From: Podospora pseudoanserina
Taxonomy: Eukaryota; Ascomycota; Sordariomycetes; Sordariales; Podosporaceae
NCBI RefSeq assembly: GCF_035222485.1
Contig: NW_026946672.1
Location: forward strand, 806,001-870,000
Length of the DNA: 64,000 bases
Direction: 5' to 3'
The stretch's first letter is position 1, and every line of letters starts with the position of its first letter. Of the stretch, positions 12,301-22,947 are shown in pieces. The position numbers and the translations under genes are program-made. The notes below the pieces were generated by a model that was not told the origin of the DNA, did no database searches, and saw nothing but the letters and a program-made list of their open reading frames with translations.

Positions 12301-13908
12301 CGGAACAGCCAGTCAGTCAGCCAGCCAGCCCCCAGGCACTGCCCTGGCCGGACCTAAAAGAACCACGGAAACACACAGAAAGAATGAACAGCAACTGGAA
12401 AAGCAAGAGGGGAGGGAGGGACTGGTGCTAATTAATATCAATGAAGGAGGGACTGAACCCGCGCTGGCGCATGCAACACTCCATGCCAGGTGCTTCCGGA
12501 GCGGCGTACATGTGGTTGTCCATTATCCTAGCGAAAACCACCGTACGCACAGATGGATGGATGGGTGGATAACTGATAGCTCTTTCACAGTCATTTCCAC
12601 GACGAGATGATGACAGCCAGCTACAAGACATAAAAAGGTTACAGACACATAACTGAGGAGGGTTCGAGATGCTTCAATGGGCATATCTCATGATGTTGAA
12701 AAGTGGAAGGGATCCGCACTGTCCTACCACACTGTGTTTCTACCTAAGAAGCCTCGAAGAGCCCCGCCTAATGTCAAAGACGGGCACACGAATCAGCGCA
12801 TCGGGTCTGATGTCAGCGTCGCAAACACCACTAGAGGAAAGTGCGAGACTTGGGAGGTCCACACTGTGCCAGGCATTGGTGCCGCGGGACCAAGCATGGT
12901 CAGGTCAGGTTTCAACAAGAGTGGAAGGCGAAACTCGAGGCTTGGCAAAGCCGAGATGTGAACGTACCCAATGGCAGGGTGGGCTTTTGGCCATTTTCCA
13001 TCTGAAGTTGCTGTGTTGTTTTTGGGACGTTGACGACGGGCGCTGCTGCGGTATATTCGTCATTGGCTCTTTTGTGCAAAAGTGAAGGTGGTTCCAGCCC
13101 TGTGCTCCTGGTGCTGGTTCGGTGTTGACATCGACAAGGTGTGGTTTGACCGAGAGTCTGCTGGAGCCAACGGGTGAAAACCTAAACAGGGTCGCCAAAG
13201 TCACCAGTCGCCCGTTCCCCTTCGCCGAAGACGCCAACACTTGAGCGAAACATTCTAGGGCAATCAACCGTCCTTTGGCCGCGGCGAAAAATATACGTCC
13301 CCCTTTTCCACACCCTATCAAAGACACTCAACCACTCAAGCACCAGTGGGCGAGAGAGTTCCCTCAGCCGAGCGTACACCCAGCACCATTCACCACACCC
13401 AGCACCATCCACCACACCCAGCACACACCCAAGCAGCGCAGCGCAGACACCAGCGACAAACGGGGCTTGGGCTTCCTTCCCTCGCTCCATCTTCGCGCCA
13501 ACCTGCTTTCAGTCCAAATTCCGGCTTCCACCTTCTCCATTCCTTCCTCACCAGCATCATTGAGCACCTTCGACGAGAGAGACTCGAGACTCGACACTCC
13601 AACCGCCTTGATTTCTATCGTGTCGTCAATCGGTCGAATGCTGATACCTCCGTGACGGGGCTCCCAACGGCCAGCCAGCGCGCGAGGGCTTCGCCAAAAA
13701 CCCCGACGTCAGCTAGGAATACCACTCGCCGGTATTCACCCAGCTCGGGACGCAACCCTTTCACTTGGTGTCAAACCTTAACCACCGACTGCCTCCACCT
13801 TCCCCGGGTCAGACACGATACGGGACCTTCCTGCCCTCGTCCTCTCCCACACTCTTCCCATTTTCCCAACCCTGCCACCCTCTTTGCAGAGAGTAGCGAA
13901 GCAGGACA
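9305..13908. other. Long intergenic region upstream of the LAMMER kinase
   Basis: About 4.6 kb with no convincing gene on either strand. The longest open frames (about 150-180 codons near 10.5-11.1 kb) overlap each other on opposite strands and have no recognisable domain. It contains a short (GTT)n tract near 9739, a CAGC-rich tract near 12318, a 19-bp tandem repeat at 13377-13430, and a C/A-rich leader from about 13.2 kb that is probably the 5' UTR of the kinase. Confidence 0.55.
13377..13430. repeat. 19-bp tandem repeat, about 2.5 copies
   Basis: The unit CACCCAGCACCATTCACCA (13377-13395) recurs with one mismatch at 13396-13414, and a partial third copy follows. It lies in the presumed 5' leader of the kinase gene. 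Confidence 0.7.
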
Positions 13909-16296
13909 ATGTCGACTCCGACTACTGCAACTGCGACGCTCCCTCCTTACAGTCACAGTCACTTTCACTACCCACACCACCACCAGCAGCATAAATCGTT
14001 CCCACAACCAAATACCTCTGCCTATCGCTCTACGAACCCGGTGCTTCCTCCTGCCTCCCGTCTCGTTTATCCCTCTACCTCCGGCTACAACACTCACCCG
14101 GCGACACACGCCGCGTCAAATGGAGCGAGTCTGATGCCTTTGGAGCCATCGAGACACCACCCACACGACTCGGCCGACTTGGCCTCCCATCGCTCGGAAT
14201 CGCTCTACTCAACCATGCCGGCAACCTCGCAGTCAAGCCGAACCCAAGTGGTGACCAACCCGCCGCCGTCATCGTCAAAAAAGAGACAGAGAGATGTCGA
14301 TTGGAATGATTTCTACAAAAATGGCCTGCCGACCGAAATCATCGTCATTGATGACTCCCCCGAGCCCGAGGAGCCGGCAACGTCCAAGAACCTGACCAAC
14401 GGACATTCCTATGCCAGCGGCCCGACCGATGCTTCGGTCGCCCCTCCGGCCAAGAGGAGGAGAAAAGAGACTGATGCGGCGCCTTACGACCCTGTTCACC
14501 ATATCGCATCACACACCCACACTCCTCGCCAGTATGGGTCGCCAAGCAAATCGACAACGTCAAGTGGCCGTACCAACTCTGCCAATCATACCACGGCCGC
14601 TACCTCACTTGGCTCACTTTCATCAAACGGTCAGTATGACCACGAGTTGCAGCAGGCGAGCCAGGGCCAGAAGCGGAAAAGAACCCGGGCGCAGACGAAC
14701 AGCGAGGCGAAGCGTCGCGAGGCTCTGGTCACAGATGCTTTTGCCAGCTACATTCCTCCTCGGCAGCCCATCAAGAAGTCCCGAGATGTCCCGGTCCAGA
14801 TCATCACTGATGTGAGCCATTTCCATCACGGTGCCATTGTGAATAGCTACACTAACCACCAATGCTAGCCTCCGCACATGCAGACCTCGCGGGTCGACGA
14901 TGACGAAGGTCACTACATTGTTGTGCCGGACAATCCCTTGACTGAGCGATGTAAGTTGTTGCTCGATTATGATGAACGCCTCGGGCATCCTGTTGACGCG
15001 AGTCTGAAACAGATCAAATGGTCAAGCTGCTTGGACAAGGCACGTTCGGCAAAGTCGTCCAAGCCAAGGACAGGCAGCGTCCAGGGAAGTTGGTCGCCAT
15101 CAAGATCATTCGCTCGGTGCAAAAGTACCGCGAAGCCAGCAAGATTGAGCTCCGAGTCCTGGAAACGCTCAAGGCCAACGACCCGGAGAATCGCAACAGG
15201 TGCATTCACCTCCGAGACTGCTTCGACTACCGCGGCCACATCTGCATCGTTATGGACCTGTTGGGTCAGAGCGTGTTCGACTTTCTTAAGAGCAATAATT
15301 TCGTCCCCTTTCCCAACAGCCAGATTCAGAGCTTCGCCCGCCAGCTGTTTACCAGCGTAGCCTGTGCGTACCGTTTTCTGGCCAAACACCACGGGATTTG
15401 TGTTGCTGACTCTTCCTTTTCGCAGTCTTGCATGATCTCAACTTGATCCACACGGATTTGAAGCCCGAGAATATCTTGCTTTGTCATAACGAGTACCAGA
15501 CGTTCACGTACAACCGCAAGATTCCATCCTCGAGCAGCAATGTTGCCCGCCAGGCCACACAAAGAAGAGTATTGTTGGACACCGAGATCCGGTTGATTGA
15601 CTTTGGGTCTGCAACATTTCAGGACGAATATCACTCGTCCGTTGTGTCAACTCGGCATTACCGTGCACCCGAAATCATTCTTGGTCTTGGCTGGTCTTTC
15701 CCCTGCGACATTTGGAGCATTGGATGCATTCTCGTCGAGTTCTTCACCGGAGATGCCCTTTTCCAGACACACGATAACCTCGAGCATCTGGCCATGATGC
15801 AGGCGGTGGTGGACGCCAATATTGACACTCACCTTGTCCAGTCTGTTAACCGCCAGCCACGCAATGGCACCAACCCAGCATCCAGGTAAGATTCTCAGAA
15901 GACGCTCTTCGCTGGAGCAGCACAACTGACAGCACAATAGGTACTTCAAGCGGAACAAGCTTGATTACCCGACAGCAGATACCACAAGACAGTCGAAGAG
16001 ATTTGTCAGAGCAATGAAGACACTTCCGGTTTGTGTTTTGTTGCGTGGACCCATCTATGACGAGTCTGCTAACCCTGTTGCAGGAGATCATTCCACCGAA
16101 CAACAAGTTCCTGAAAGAGTTCTTGGCCCTTTTACAAAAGATCTTTGTCTATGACCCTGCCAAACGGATAACGGCCAAGGAGGCTCTGAGCCATCCCTGG
16201 TTCCAAGAACACGCTTACCCCGACGACGGAACCGAGGCTGCTCGCATTCGCGCCGAAAAGCAGAGACTCAACGAACTGTCGGCCATTGCGCCATGA
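13909..16296 (+). CDS. LAMMER/CLK-family dual-specificity protein kinase (Lkh1-like)
   Basis: Six exons: 13909-14811, 14869-14950, 15013-15363, 15426-15885, 15941-16028 and 16084-16296, coding for 698 residues. The first 300 residues are low in complexity (His, Ser, Thr, Pro) with basic clusters such as KRKRTRAQ that could act as nuclear localisation signals. The kinase domain starts near residue 329 (glycine loop GQGTFGKV, catalytic lysine in VAIKII). It has the LAMMER-type catalytic loop [10 protein letters not shown], the DFGSATF activation start, and the signature EHLAMMQ near residue 564, a fungal variant of EHLAMMER. Kinases of this family phosphorylate SR splicing factors and affect filamentous growth and stress responses. 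The start is the first ATG in the open frame. Confidence 0.95.
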
Positions 16297-17229
16297 TGAG
16301 CAGAACGTAGGCAGCCACCCACGCTGCGCCGGAGAAGCTTTAAGCAATTTGTCGCTGGACGTCGACATGAAAGAAACGAAGGTCGTGACAAGTGACGGGC
16401 AGTCTAGGTGATGATTTCAGCGTCCGAGGCGAGCATCTCGTGTCAAACCCGGGCACATACAGCACACATCAGCAAGTGCCATGGCTCGGTGTATCGTCAT
16501 CCACGGTTATGGGTTTTTGGTCCGCATTTACTGTGCGGTGGTGATTGCACACCTTTTGGTCTGCAAATGAGATATGAAGACTGGTGTTGGGGGTGGGAGG
16601 GTTTTTGGGGGAGTCGTAGGCTGGTTCATTTTGGCATGGTTTTATTGGCCTTTCTTTTCTGGGATGTGTGGTATAATGTGTGTTGAGGCTCGGAAGGGAC
16701 TGGAGTGCTGCTCGGATCTCATAGAGGGAACTTGTTTCACGGGTGTTCATGGGGTGCCTGCAACATCATGGTGGCTGGCGACAGATGAAGGCTTGCCCGC
16801 TCGCTCTGCTTGAGATGGTGATTTCATACCGGTGCTGTCGTCCCCCGCAGTGCAACACGGTCAGAAAGGCTTGATTGGTTTTGGTTCATTTCACACAAAG
16901 TATACCCTCGACTATGCACCGGCAGTCGTTATGGATGTATCTAGGATCTGATGGAGGTTTTAAATGTGCGTTGCTCCCGCTCTCACCTCTGTTGGTGTTT
17001 TGTGATTCAGTCTTTGCTAACATCATGGAGCTTTTAGCGTTATTCGGCATCTTACTACATACGTTGCTTCAACCCATAAGCGTGCGATTCACCAACGATA
17101 TGATATCTATCATATACAACTGCCACGCCTGAAGGGTTGGGCGGGAATAATGGGCAAGGCAACAGCAACATGGATGGGTGTCTTGTTGGGTGGCTATATA
17201 GATAGCAGACAAATGTTTTATTGGGGCGG

Positions 17230-17295
<66 letters not shown>

Positions 17296-17647
17296 GTTGT
17301 CAGTGTGTCTGGAATAAAGACAGAAGAAAGAGGACTATGGACTGGGTTCCTTTGTGACGATAAGGGGGTTTTGTTGATTGAGCCAGGGGGTATTGTCATA
17401 GTCCTTTTGGGAAAGGGCTCGCGGTGATGGTCTTGTTGCTTGTAGCTGGTACTGGTCGATCTCGTTGCGCGTTTTATCATCGTTCTGCGAGCGGAATATC
17501 GAAATCATCATCATCATCAAGCAAGCAAGCAAGCAATTCAGAAAAATCGATCTTCGTCTCTCGCCTCGTCCCCTTAGACATCAACGGCATCGAATCGAAT
17601 CGCCAGCCCGTTGAGTGATTGATTACAGATTAGGTATCCAGAAGAGC
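16297..17647. other. Intergenic region with simple repeats
   Basis: It holds the 3' UTR of the kinase and the leader of the next gene. It contains a (TG)30 array and, at 17504-17534, adjoining (ATC)5 and (AAGC)4 tracts. Open frames here arise from the repeats and have no domain. Confidence 0.6.
17231..17290. repeat. (TG)30 dinucleotide microsatellite
   Basis: There are 60 bases of perfect TG repeat with no interruption. Perfect arrays of this length are usually polymorphic in length and can take up left-handed DNA. Confidence 0.97.
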
Positions 17648-19231
17648 ATGACCACCACCCCGTCGCCTCTACTCGCCATACGGAGCAGCTCCCTCCAGAT
17701 GCTCGCCTCGCTGCTCCGTCTCCCGCCCGAGATGATGGCTGGGGGGGTAACCACGAGGGAGATGCCTGCCCAATGGCTCGCGGAGCAGAAGCAGGTGGTT
17801 GACTCGGGGGTTTTGCCTTTCGAGGTGCTGGCGAAACACACCACCACCGCGAGGGAAGTGTCGTCGCCGTCCAGGTGGAGGAGGGTTGTTGCTCCGTTCT
17901 TGCTTACCGGCAGTCGTCAACGGGGGTTGTGTCAAGCCCATGGTGGTCTCGATTATGACCTTGTCAGGGAGGTTTATGGCTTGGTTAGGAAGGAGGTGGT
18001 TGATGGCGGGGAGGGGGTGAGGTCTTGGTTGAGGTTTATTTCTCGGCGTCGAGAGGAATATAAACGGGATGATTGGAGGGATGTGAGGGGGTTTGTTGAG
18101 GATATGGCGGGGGTGGTTGTGTTGATGGAGGGGTTTGAGGTGGGTGACGGGGTGGATGAGGAGCGGTGGGAGGGGTATTTTGGAAGGGGGGTACGGATGG
18201 AAGATGTGAAAGAAAGGTTCGGGACGGGGTGGGAGAGGGTGGGAAGTGGGTGTTTGGCTTGTGTTTTGGGGGTTATTGGCGGGAGGAAGGAGGTGGTTGT
18301 TGGGTTGAGGGGGAGTTGCTTATCGCGGGCGAAGAGGAGGACGCCGAGGCTGGAGGGACGGTGGTTGGGGGGGTGGATGGATGGGGAGATGGTGAGGGAT
18401 AGTGAGGTGCTGGCGGGGAGGTTGAGGGTTGTGAGGAGGCTGCAGGAGGGGAGGTCTGGGGGGAAGGGGGTGGGCATGGATTTTGTGAGGGGGGTTGAGG
18501 AGGTGAGGTTGGCTGACAATGCTGGTCACCGAGCTGGTGGCAATGCGATATATGAGGGTGAGGGCAGCAGGCAACTCAGCACCAACAACCCGTACAGAAC
18601 TACTGACCCTAAAAGCCCATCACCACCGGTACCACCACCACAAGAACCATTCGGCGGGTTCGACGGCGCCTTCGATTCCGACGATGACCACTACCAACAA
18701 ATCCTCAACACCCTCGTTCCCCCCGGCAATCACATCCAAAATCCCATACCACCCCCGACACCCCCATCCATGAGTGACTCTAGAGACTATCACCCCCCTC
18801 GCCGAAGCTGGACAGCCCCCATACCCCCCCTTTCCCTTCCTCGCCGCTGCCCCCCACCCCATCATTCTCACCCTCCTGCAAACTTGAATCCCCAAGTTCA
18901 CACCGCCATCATCCCACCCCCCTCCTCAAGCTATTACGCCGACGAAATCCTCAACCATTATCAGGATTATCAGGATCACAAACCATCAGCCAGAACAAGA
19001 TCCAGCACCATCTTCTCTGGGAGACCCCGGCCGGAAGAATACGACAGCTTGGTTGCCATGGACAACGATGAAGCGGCTTTGTTGTGTCGCCGTGAACATC
19101 AGAAACGTTTGGACGAATGCTACAGTGAGAAGAGCACAAAGGCGAGGCTGAAAAGGGGGCTCGAAAGGGGCAGGAGCAGTCCAGGAAGTGATGGGGGCAG
19201 GACAGAGTGGGGTGATTTCTGTCGGTTTTGA
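17648..19231 (+). CDS. Uncharacterised single-exon protein, 527 residues
   Basis: An open frame runs without interruption to TGA 19229-19231. The first ATG is 17648, with A at -3; the frame is open a little further upstream but only from a GTG. The N-terminal half (to about residue 290) looks globular and helical: hydrophobic stretches alternate with charged ones (for example DYDLVREVYGLVRKEVVDG and WEGYFGRGVRMEDVKERFG). The second half is disordered, rich in Pro, His and Ser. No signal peptide, membrane helix or known motif was seen. Base composition is odd: the sense strand is strongly G/T-rich over about 17950-18520 and C/A-rich over about 18600-18950. Function unknown. It is probably a real, fungal-restricted gene because of the long open frame. 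Confidence 0.65.
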   Translation: MTTTPSPLLAIRSSSLQMLASLLRLPPEMMAGGVTTREMPAQWLAEQKQVVDSGVLPFEVLAKHTTTAREVSSPSRWRRVVAPFLLTGSRQRGLCQAHGGLDYDLVREVYGLVRKEVVDGGEGVRSWLRFISRRREEYKRDDWRDVRGFVEDMAGVVVLMEGFEVGDGVDEERWEGYFGRGVRMEDVKERFGTGWERVGSGCLACVLGVIGGRKEVVVGLRGSCLSRAKRRTPRLEGRWLGGWMDGEMVRDSEVLAGRLRVVRRLQEGRSGGKGVGMDFVRGVEEVRLADNAGHRAGGNAIYEGEGSRQLSTNNPYRTTDPKSPSPPVPPPQEPFGGFDGAFDSDDDHYQQILNTLVPPGNHIQNPIPPPTPPSMSDSRDYHPPRRSWTAPIPPLSLPRRCPPPHHSHPPANLNPQVHTAIIPPPSSSYYADEILNHYQDYQDHKPSARTRSSTIFSGRPRPEEYDSLVAMDNDEAALLCRREHQKRLDECYSEKSTKARLKRGLERGRSSPGSDGGRTEWGDFCRF

Positions 19232-19447
19232 GCAAGCGGGAATTGTGTGTGAGAATAGTGGCATCATTTATTTCACTTGTGAATAGCATAATTATGTGAG
19301 GGCTGTGGTAAAATAGTTGTTTAACTTGATATGCATTGATACATGTGCTGCCTGATGATGTCCAGAACAAAGTACTCGAGATATAGGCCTCTAAATATCC
19401 TGAATGCAGGTCCCTCTAAAGATGGCTGTCTATGGCATGCTCATCAT

Positions 19448-22400
19448 CTATGTCATGACGACATCCTCTGACTCTTTCACTTCAAGCTTTTCAACACCCT
19501 CTTGGGTTTTGACTTCCTCTGACTTTGCGTCGCCCTCAGAGCTGGTCACCTCCTCGGGTTTCTCCTCAGGCTTATCTGTACCTTCTGGCTTCTCACCACC
19601 CTCACCCTCCTTCACCACCTCCGCCACCTTCCCCCTATTCTTCCCCTTCCCCTTCTTCTGCTCCATGGCAGCCTTGGCATGCTCCAGCTTCTTCTTCTGC
19701 TTCTCCGCCTTCTTCCTCTCCTGCTCCTTCTTTTTCTCAGCCTTCTTTGCCGCCTCCTCCCCACCCTCCTCCCCTTCTTCCCCATCCTCCCCCTCCTTCT
19801 CCTTCATCTCCTCCTCCAACAACTTCTTAATCGCAGGAATAAACTCCTCCGCCTGCTTAAACTCCCCCAACTTCACCCTCATATGATCAAACGCGTACAG
19901 CACCGCCGTGTCCTTCCCCAACTCCACCTTCTCCCCCTCCCCCTCAGGAGCAGGCAGCTTCGGGTACCGCTGGCTAAAATGCGTGAGCAAGATCCTTCTC
20001 GCGCCCATATCCCTCCCCACCGCGAGCGCCTCGCTGATGGTGGAGTGTTTCTTCGCCACGGCATCCCCTTTGAGCCCGTCTTCAAAGGTGCACTCGTGCA
20101 GCAGTAAATGCGCGCCCTTTCCTAGCTCCGCGAATTTCTTAGACGGGCGGCAGTCTCCAGAGTAGGCGATCTTCAGGCCAGAGGGGGCAAAGGTCATGAC
20201 GATGGCGGTGGCATTTTGGCAGTGGTCTACCCAACAGATCTCCACCTTTGGGAAACGTTCCTGCACGGCATTGCACTCCGACTGGTTCAAGGTGGGCGGA
20301 AATTTCCAGCCCAAATCGGCGTTGGGCTGCCCCCCACGGTAGGGAACGATGCCGACTACGCGGTCCAGACCCAGAGGCTCGACGCCGTCGTACTCGAGCA
20401 TCCAGGAGTGGAACCCTCCGGTGGCGATGACACCTAGTAAAGCGTCGGTTCCGGCGGTCACCTTGTTCCAGCGGGCCATCATGCTGGCGGTGCCAAAGTG
20501 GTGGTCGGCGTGGAGGTGGCTGATGTAAATGGCGCGGAGGTCTTTGAGGACCTCGTCTGTGCCTTCGTTACCATACAAACGGCGGAGTTGGCCAAGTGTG
20601 TTCTCTCCGCAGTCGAACAGGTAGCTGCCGTGGCCGGGGACACGGATGAGCGTGGCAGAGACGTTGCGGTACTTGGACGGCAAGGCAGAGCCGGTACCCA
20701 GCGGGATGATCTCTGTGTCACAGTTGGGGATATCCTTCTGGGATTCCTCAACTTCGACAAGGAAGGCCGGGTCGGCAATCTTCTTGCTCGCCTCTCTTGC
20801 CATCTCTACCACCTCGCGGTGCTGTCCAACCAATGCCTTGAGGGTGCCTATTGGGTCGATAGGGGAAATCAAAAACTCTGAAGAAGGCCCTGGCTTGGGA
20901 TGCAAGTTGATTCTGGCGCCAGCCGCGCCAACATCGCCCGCATCCACAGGGGCAAGCGGCCGGCTGTCGAACTTCAGTAGAGGGAACCGATCGGGGTCAA
21001 TGAAATTCAGCTTGAGCGTCTTGTCGGCTGGATCCTGCAGCGCCAATGTGTTTGGGCAAACATCCTGTCCGAGCAGAACGTGCTGTACCGAAGGAAACTT
21101 CTTCATGAACTCAACGAGCCTCTCATCACGGTAAGCGCTGAACTGCTCCGACGAGATCCAATACATCACGTCAATCCCGCTCATAAGCGCCGAATCCGAC
21201 CACTCTGGACGAGCGAGGAAGCTGTTCACCATGTCTTCGGTTGGTATGTCGATCACGGCAAGGCCTCGCCCCGCGACAGTAGGCTCCATGACCATGTCAG
21301 GAGTCACCACTGTGCCATTCTCGAGCGTGATAGTTTCTCCATCGATCAACTTCTTGAAGTCAAACTTTGAAACACCAAGCTTGTTAGCTTCCTCGGGCTT
21401 GAACTTGCCACGTCGTGGGTGGCACTTGGCGATATAACACAGCGACTCGTTGGACGGCTTCGTAATGGGGAGCGTCTCAATCTTGGCCGCCGGCCATGGC
21501 GAACGGATCAAGACCCTAATATCTGGCAACTTTTCAGTGTTGCCAGGACGAGGCCCCTTGTACTCCTCGATCATACCGCCTTCGGAACGGAAAAAGATCT
21601 TGGCCAATGGGTCGGCATCGCGCAGGTTCACCTCGTGCAGGGTATCAAGACTCCACGTCGAAGAAAACATGCCCGCAACGGCAGCCTGTCTGATGTGCTG
21701 AGCCTCCGCATCCGAAAGCTCAGCCTGCTCTGTAACTGCCGTTTCGGCCTCTTCCTCCCCCTCCTCCAAGTCGCTGTGTTTGCGTTTTCTAGACCCTGGA
21801 CGAGTGGCGCTTGAATTCGAGGTTATTGGTAGGTGCCAGATACGGACGAGATCATCCTCAAAGTCGGGGATGGCACGGTCGTTTCTCTGAGACGGCGAAT
21901 CGGTTCGGATCTCGTTCAGACTAAGGGGAATGCCCTTGCGGAAGATAAACCGTCGGGTAGTAGCCAGAGAGTGTACCAAGTTCCTACCTCCGTAGATATG
22001 AAGGTCGTCGTCGATATCCCTATCCTTCGACTTCAACCCCTTCGCTTCCCGCACGGCAAGCTCGTCGGCACGAGCAGCCTTTGCTCCTGCCACAACGTCG
22101 GCCAGAGTCAACATCAAGCCCGGCAACCCTCCCGTTGTGCTCCAATCGACCGTGCCCGTGACAAAGATATTATGGATCTTCGCCATCGCAACCTTCCTCT
22201 GCACCATCGCCCTCTGTGTTCCCTCGGCCATGCGCCCAAAGAGATAACGGCGCCGGTCGAAATGCAGCAGCACACACGCCCCCGGCGTGTCAGCCGTGGG
22301 GGTGGTGACCACCTGGGTGTAGGAAGTCATCGTCTGGGCGTTGCCCTGGTTCTTTTCCGGGGCGACGGCCTTGTTTATCGTCGTGATTGTCGGGTTTAGC

Positions 22401-22639
22401 TCTCGAGGAATGTTCAACACAGCTCGGAGCGTGTGTCCTCTTGGTGACCGGCCTGGATACGGAAACCAAACCGAGGTGCCGTCTGACAAGAGCTTGGGTA
22501 TGTGGTGTCGGGTAATGACACCAATGTAGGAAGGAAAGCCAGGCGGAACCTTCTTCGTTCGTAGAGCAAGTTTCGAGGGGTGGCTCTTTAAAGATGGTCG
22601 AGCAATCTTGAGGCGGCTTGGGAGGCGCAAGCGGTTCAT
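19448..22639 (-). CDS. TRZ1: Long-form tRNase Z, tRNA 3'-end processing endoribonuclease
   Basis: A single open frame of 1063 residues begins at ATG 22639. It cuts pre-tRNAs after the discriminator base so that CCA can be added. The C-terminal metallo-beta-lactamase half shows the core motif SHLHADHHFG (near residue 707), LLHECTFED, HSTISEA and LLTHFSQRYP, all as in ELAC2/Trz1. The N-terminal half is the degenerate, catalytically dead copy typical of long forms. The first 30 residues are basic and free of acidic residues (RLRLPSRLKIARPSLKSHP), a likely mitochondrial presequence. The next Met, residue 104 (ATG at 22330), starts the better conserved part and could give a nuclear form. The last 120 residues are a Lys/Glu-rich coiled tail. 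Dual use of starts is inference. Confidence 0.95.
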   Translation of the reverse strand: MNRLRLPSRLKIARPSLKSHPSKLALRTKKVPPGFPSYIGVITRHHIPKLLSDGTSVWFPYPGRSPRGHTLRAVLNIPRELNPTITTINKAVAPEKNQGNAQTMTSYTQVVTTPTADTPGACVLLHFDRRRYLFGRMAEGTQRAMVQRKVAMAKIHNIFVTGTVDWSTTGGLPGLMLTLADVVAGAKAARADELAVREAKGLKSKDRDIDDDLHIYGGRNLVHSLATTRRFIFRKGIPLSLNEIRTDSPSQRNDRAIPDFEDDLVRIWHLPITSNSSATRPGSRKRKHSDLEEGEEEAETAVTEQAELSDAEAQHIRQAAVAGMFSSTWSLDTLHEVNLRDADPLAKIFFRSEGGMIEEYKGPRPGNTEKLPDIRVLIRSPWPAAKIETLPITKPSNESLCYIAKCHPRRGKFKPEEANKLGVSKFDFKKLIDGETITLENGTVVTPDMVMEPTVAGRGLAVIDIPTEDMVNSFLARPEWSDSALMSGIDVMYWISSEQFSAYRDERLVEFMKKFPSVQHVLLGQDVCPNTLALQDPADKTLKLNFIDPDRFPLLKFDSRPLAPVDAGDVGAAGARINLHPKPGPSSEFLISPIDPIGTLKALVGQHREVVEMAREASKKIADPAFLVEVEESQKDIPNCDTEIIPLGTGSALPSKYRNVSATLIRVPGHGSYLFDCGENTLGQLRRLYGNEGTDEVLKDLRAIYISHLHADHHFGTASMMARWNKVTAGTDALLGVIATGGFHSWMLEYDGVEPLGLDRVVGIVPYRGGQPNADLGWKFPPTLNQSECNAVQERFPKVEICWVDHCQNATAIVMTFAPSGLKIAYSGDCRPSKKFAELGKGAHLLLHECTFEDGLKGDAVAKKHSTISEALAVGRDMGARRILLTHFSQRYPKLPAPEGEGEKVELGKDTAVLYAFDHMRVKLGEFKQAEEFIPAIKKLLEEEMKEKEGEDGEEGEEGGEEAAKKAEKKKEQERKKAEKQKKKLEHAKAAMEQKKGKGKNRGKVAEVVKEGEGGEKPEGTDKPEEKPEEVTSSEGDAKSEEVKTQEGVEKLEVKESEDVVMT

Positions 22640-22947
22640 TGGGTCATGCCCGCGGCGCTATCCGACGAGGATCTGTTCATAATCGGGTTGAGCGCGGGTG
22701 CCTGTTGGCCGGTGAGTCAAGGACCGAAGCCGACGTACGGGAGTTGTGGTTATGGCGGGGCTGCCTGTCGCCCTTCAAACGATTGTTCAAGACCAGGCGC
22801 ATTTTCTCTTTCTGCCGCTCCACCAAAGATTCACTATTTTTAAAGTGGGGCAAACAAGATATAATAAGGAAGGCGGTGTGGCAAGGGGGTTAGGGTTGTC
22901 TATCCAAAATATGTAGAATCATGGTCTCATCATTCATCACAACACCC
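22640..22947. promoter_or_regulatory. Promoter of tRNase Z and 3' UTR of the App1 gene
   Basis: The 308 bases lie between two genes transcribed in the same (minus) direction. No specific element was recognised. Confidence 0.5.

Noticed and set aside
17221-17427. Small open frame with a long Cys-Val repeat
   Set aside because: It is the translation of the (TG)n microsatellite.
17615-17647. Upstream extension of the orphan protein
   Set aside because: The frame is open but starts at GTG; the first ATG is 17648.
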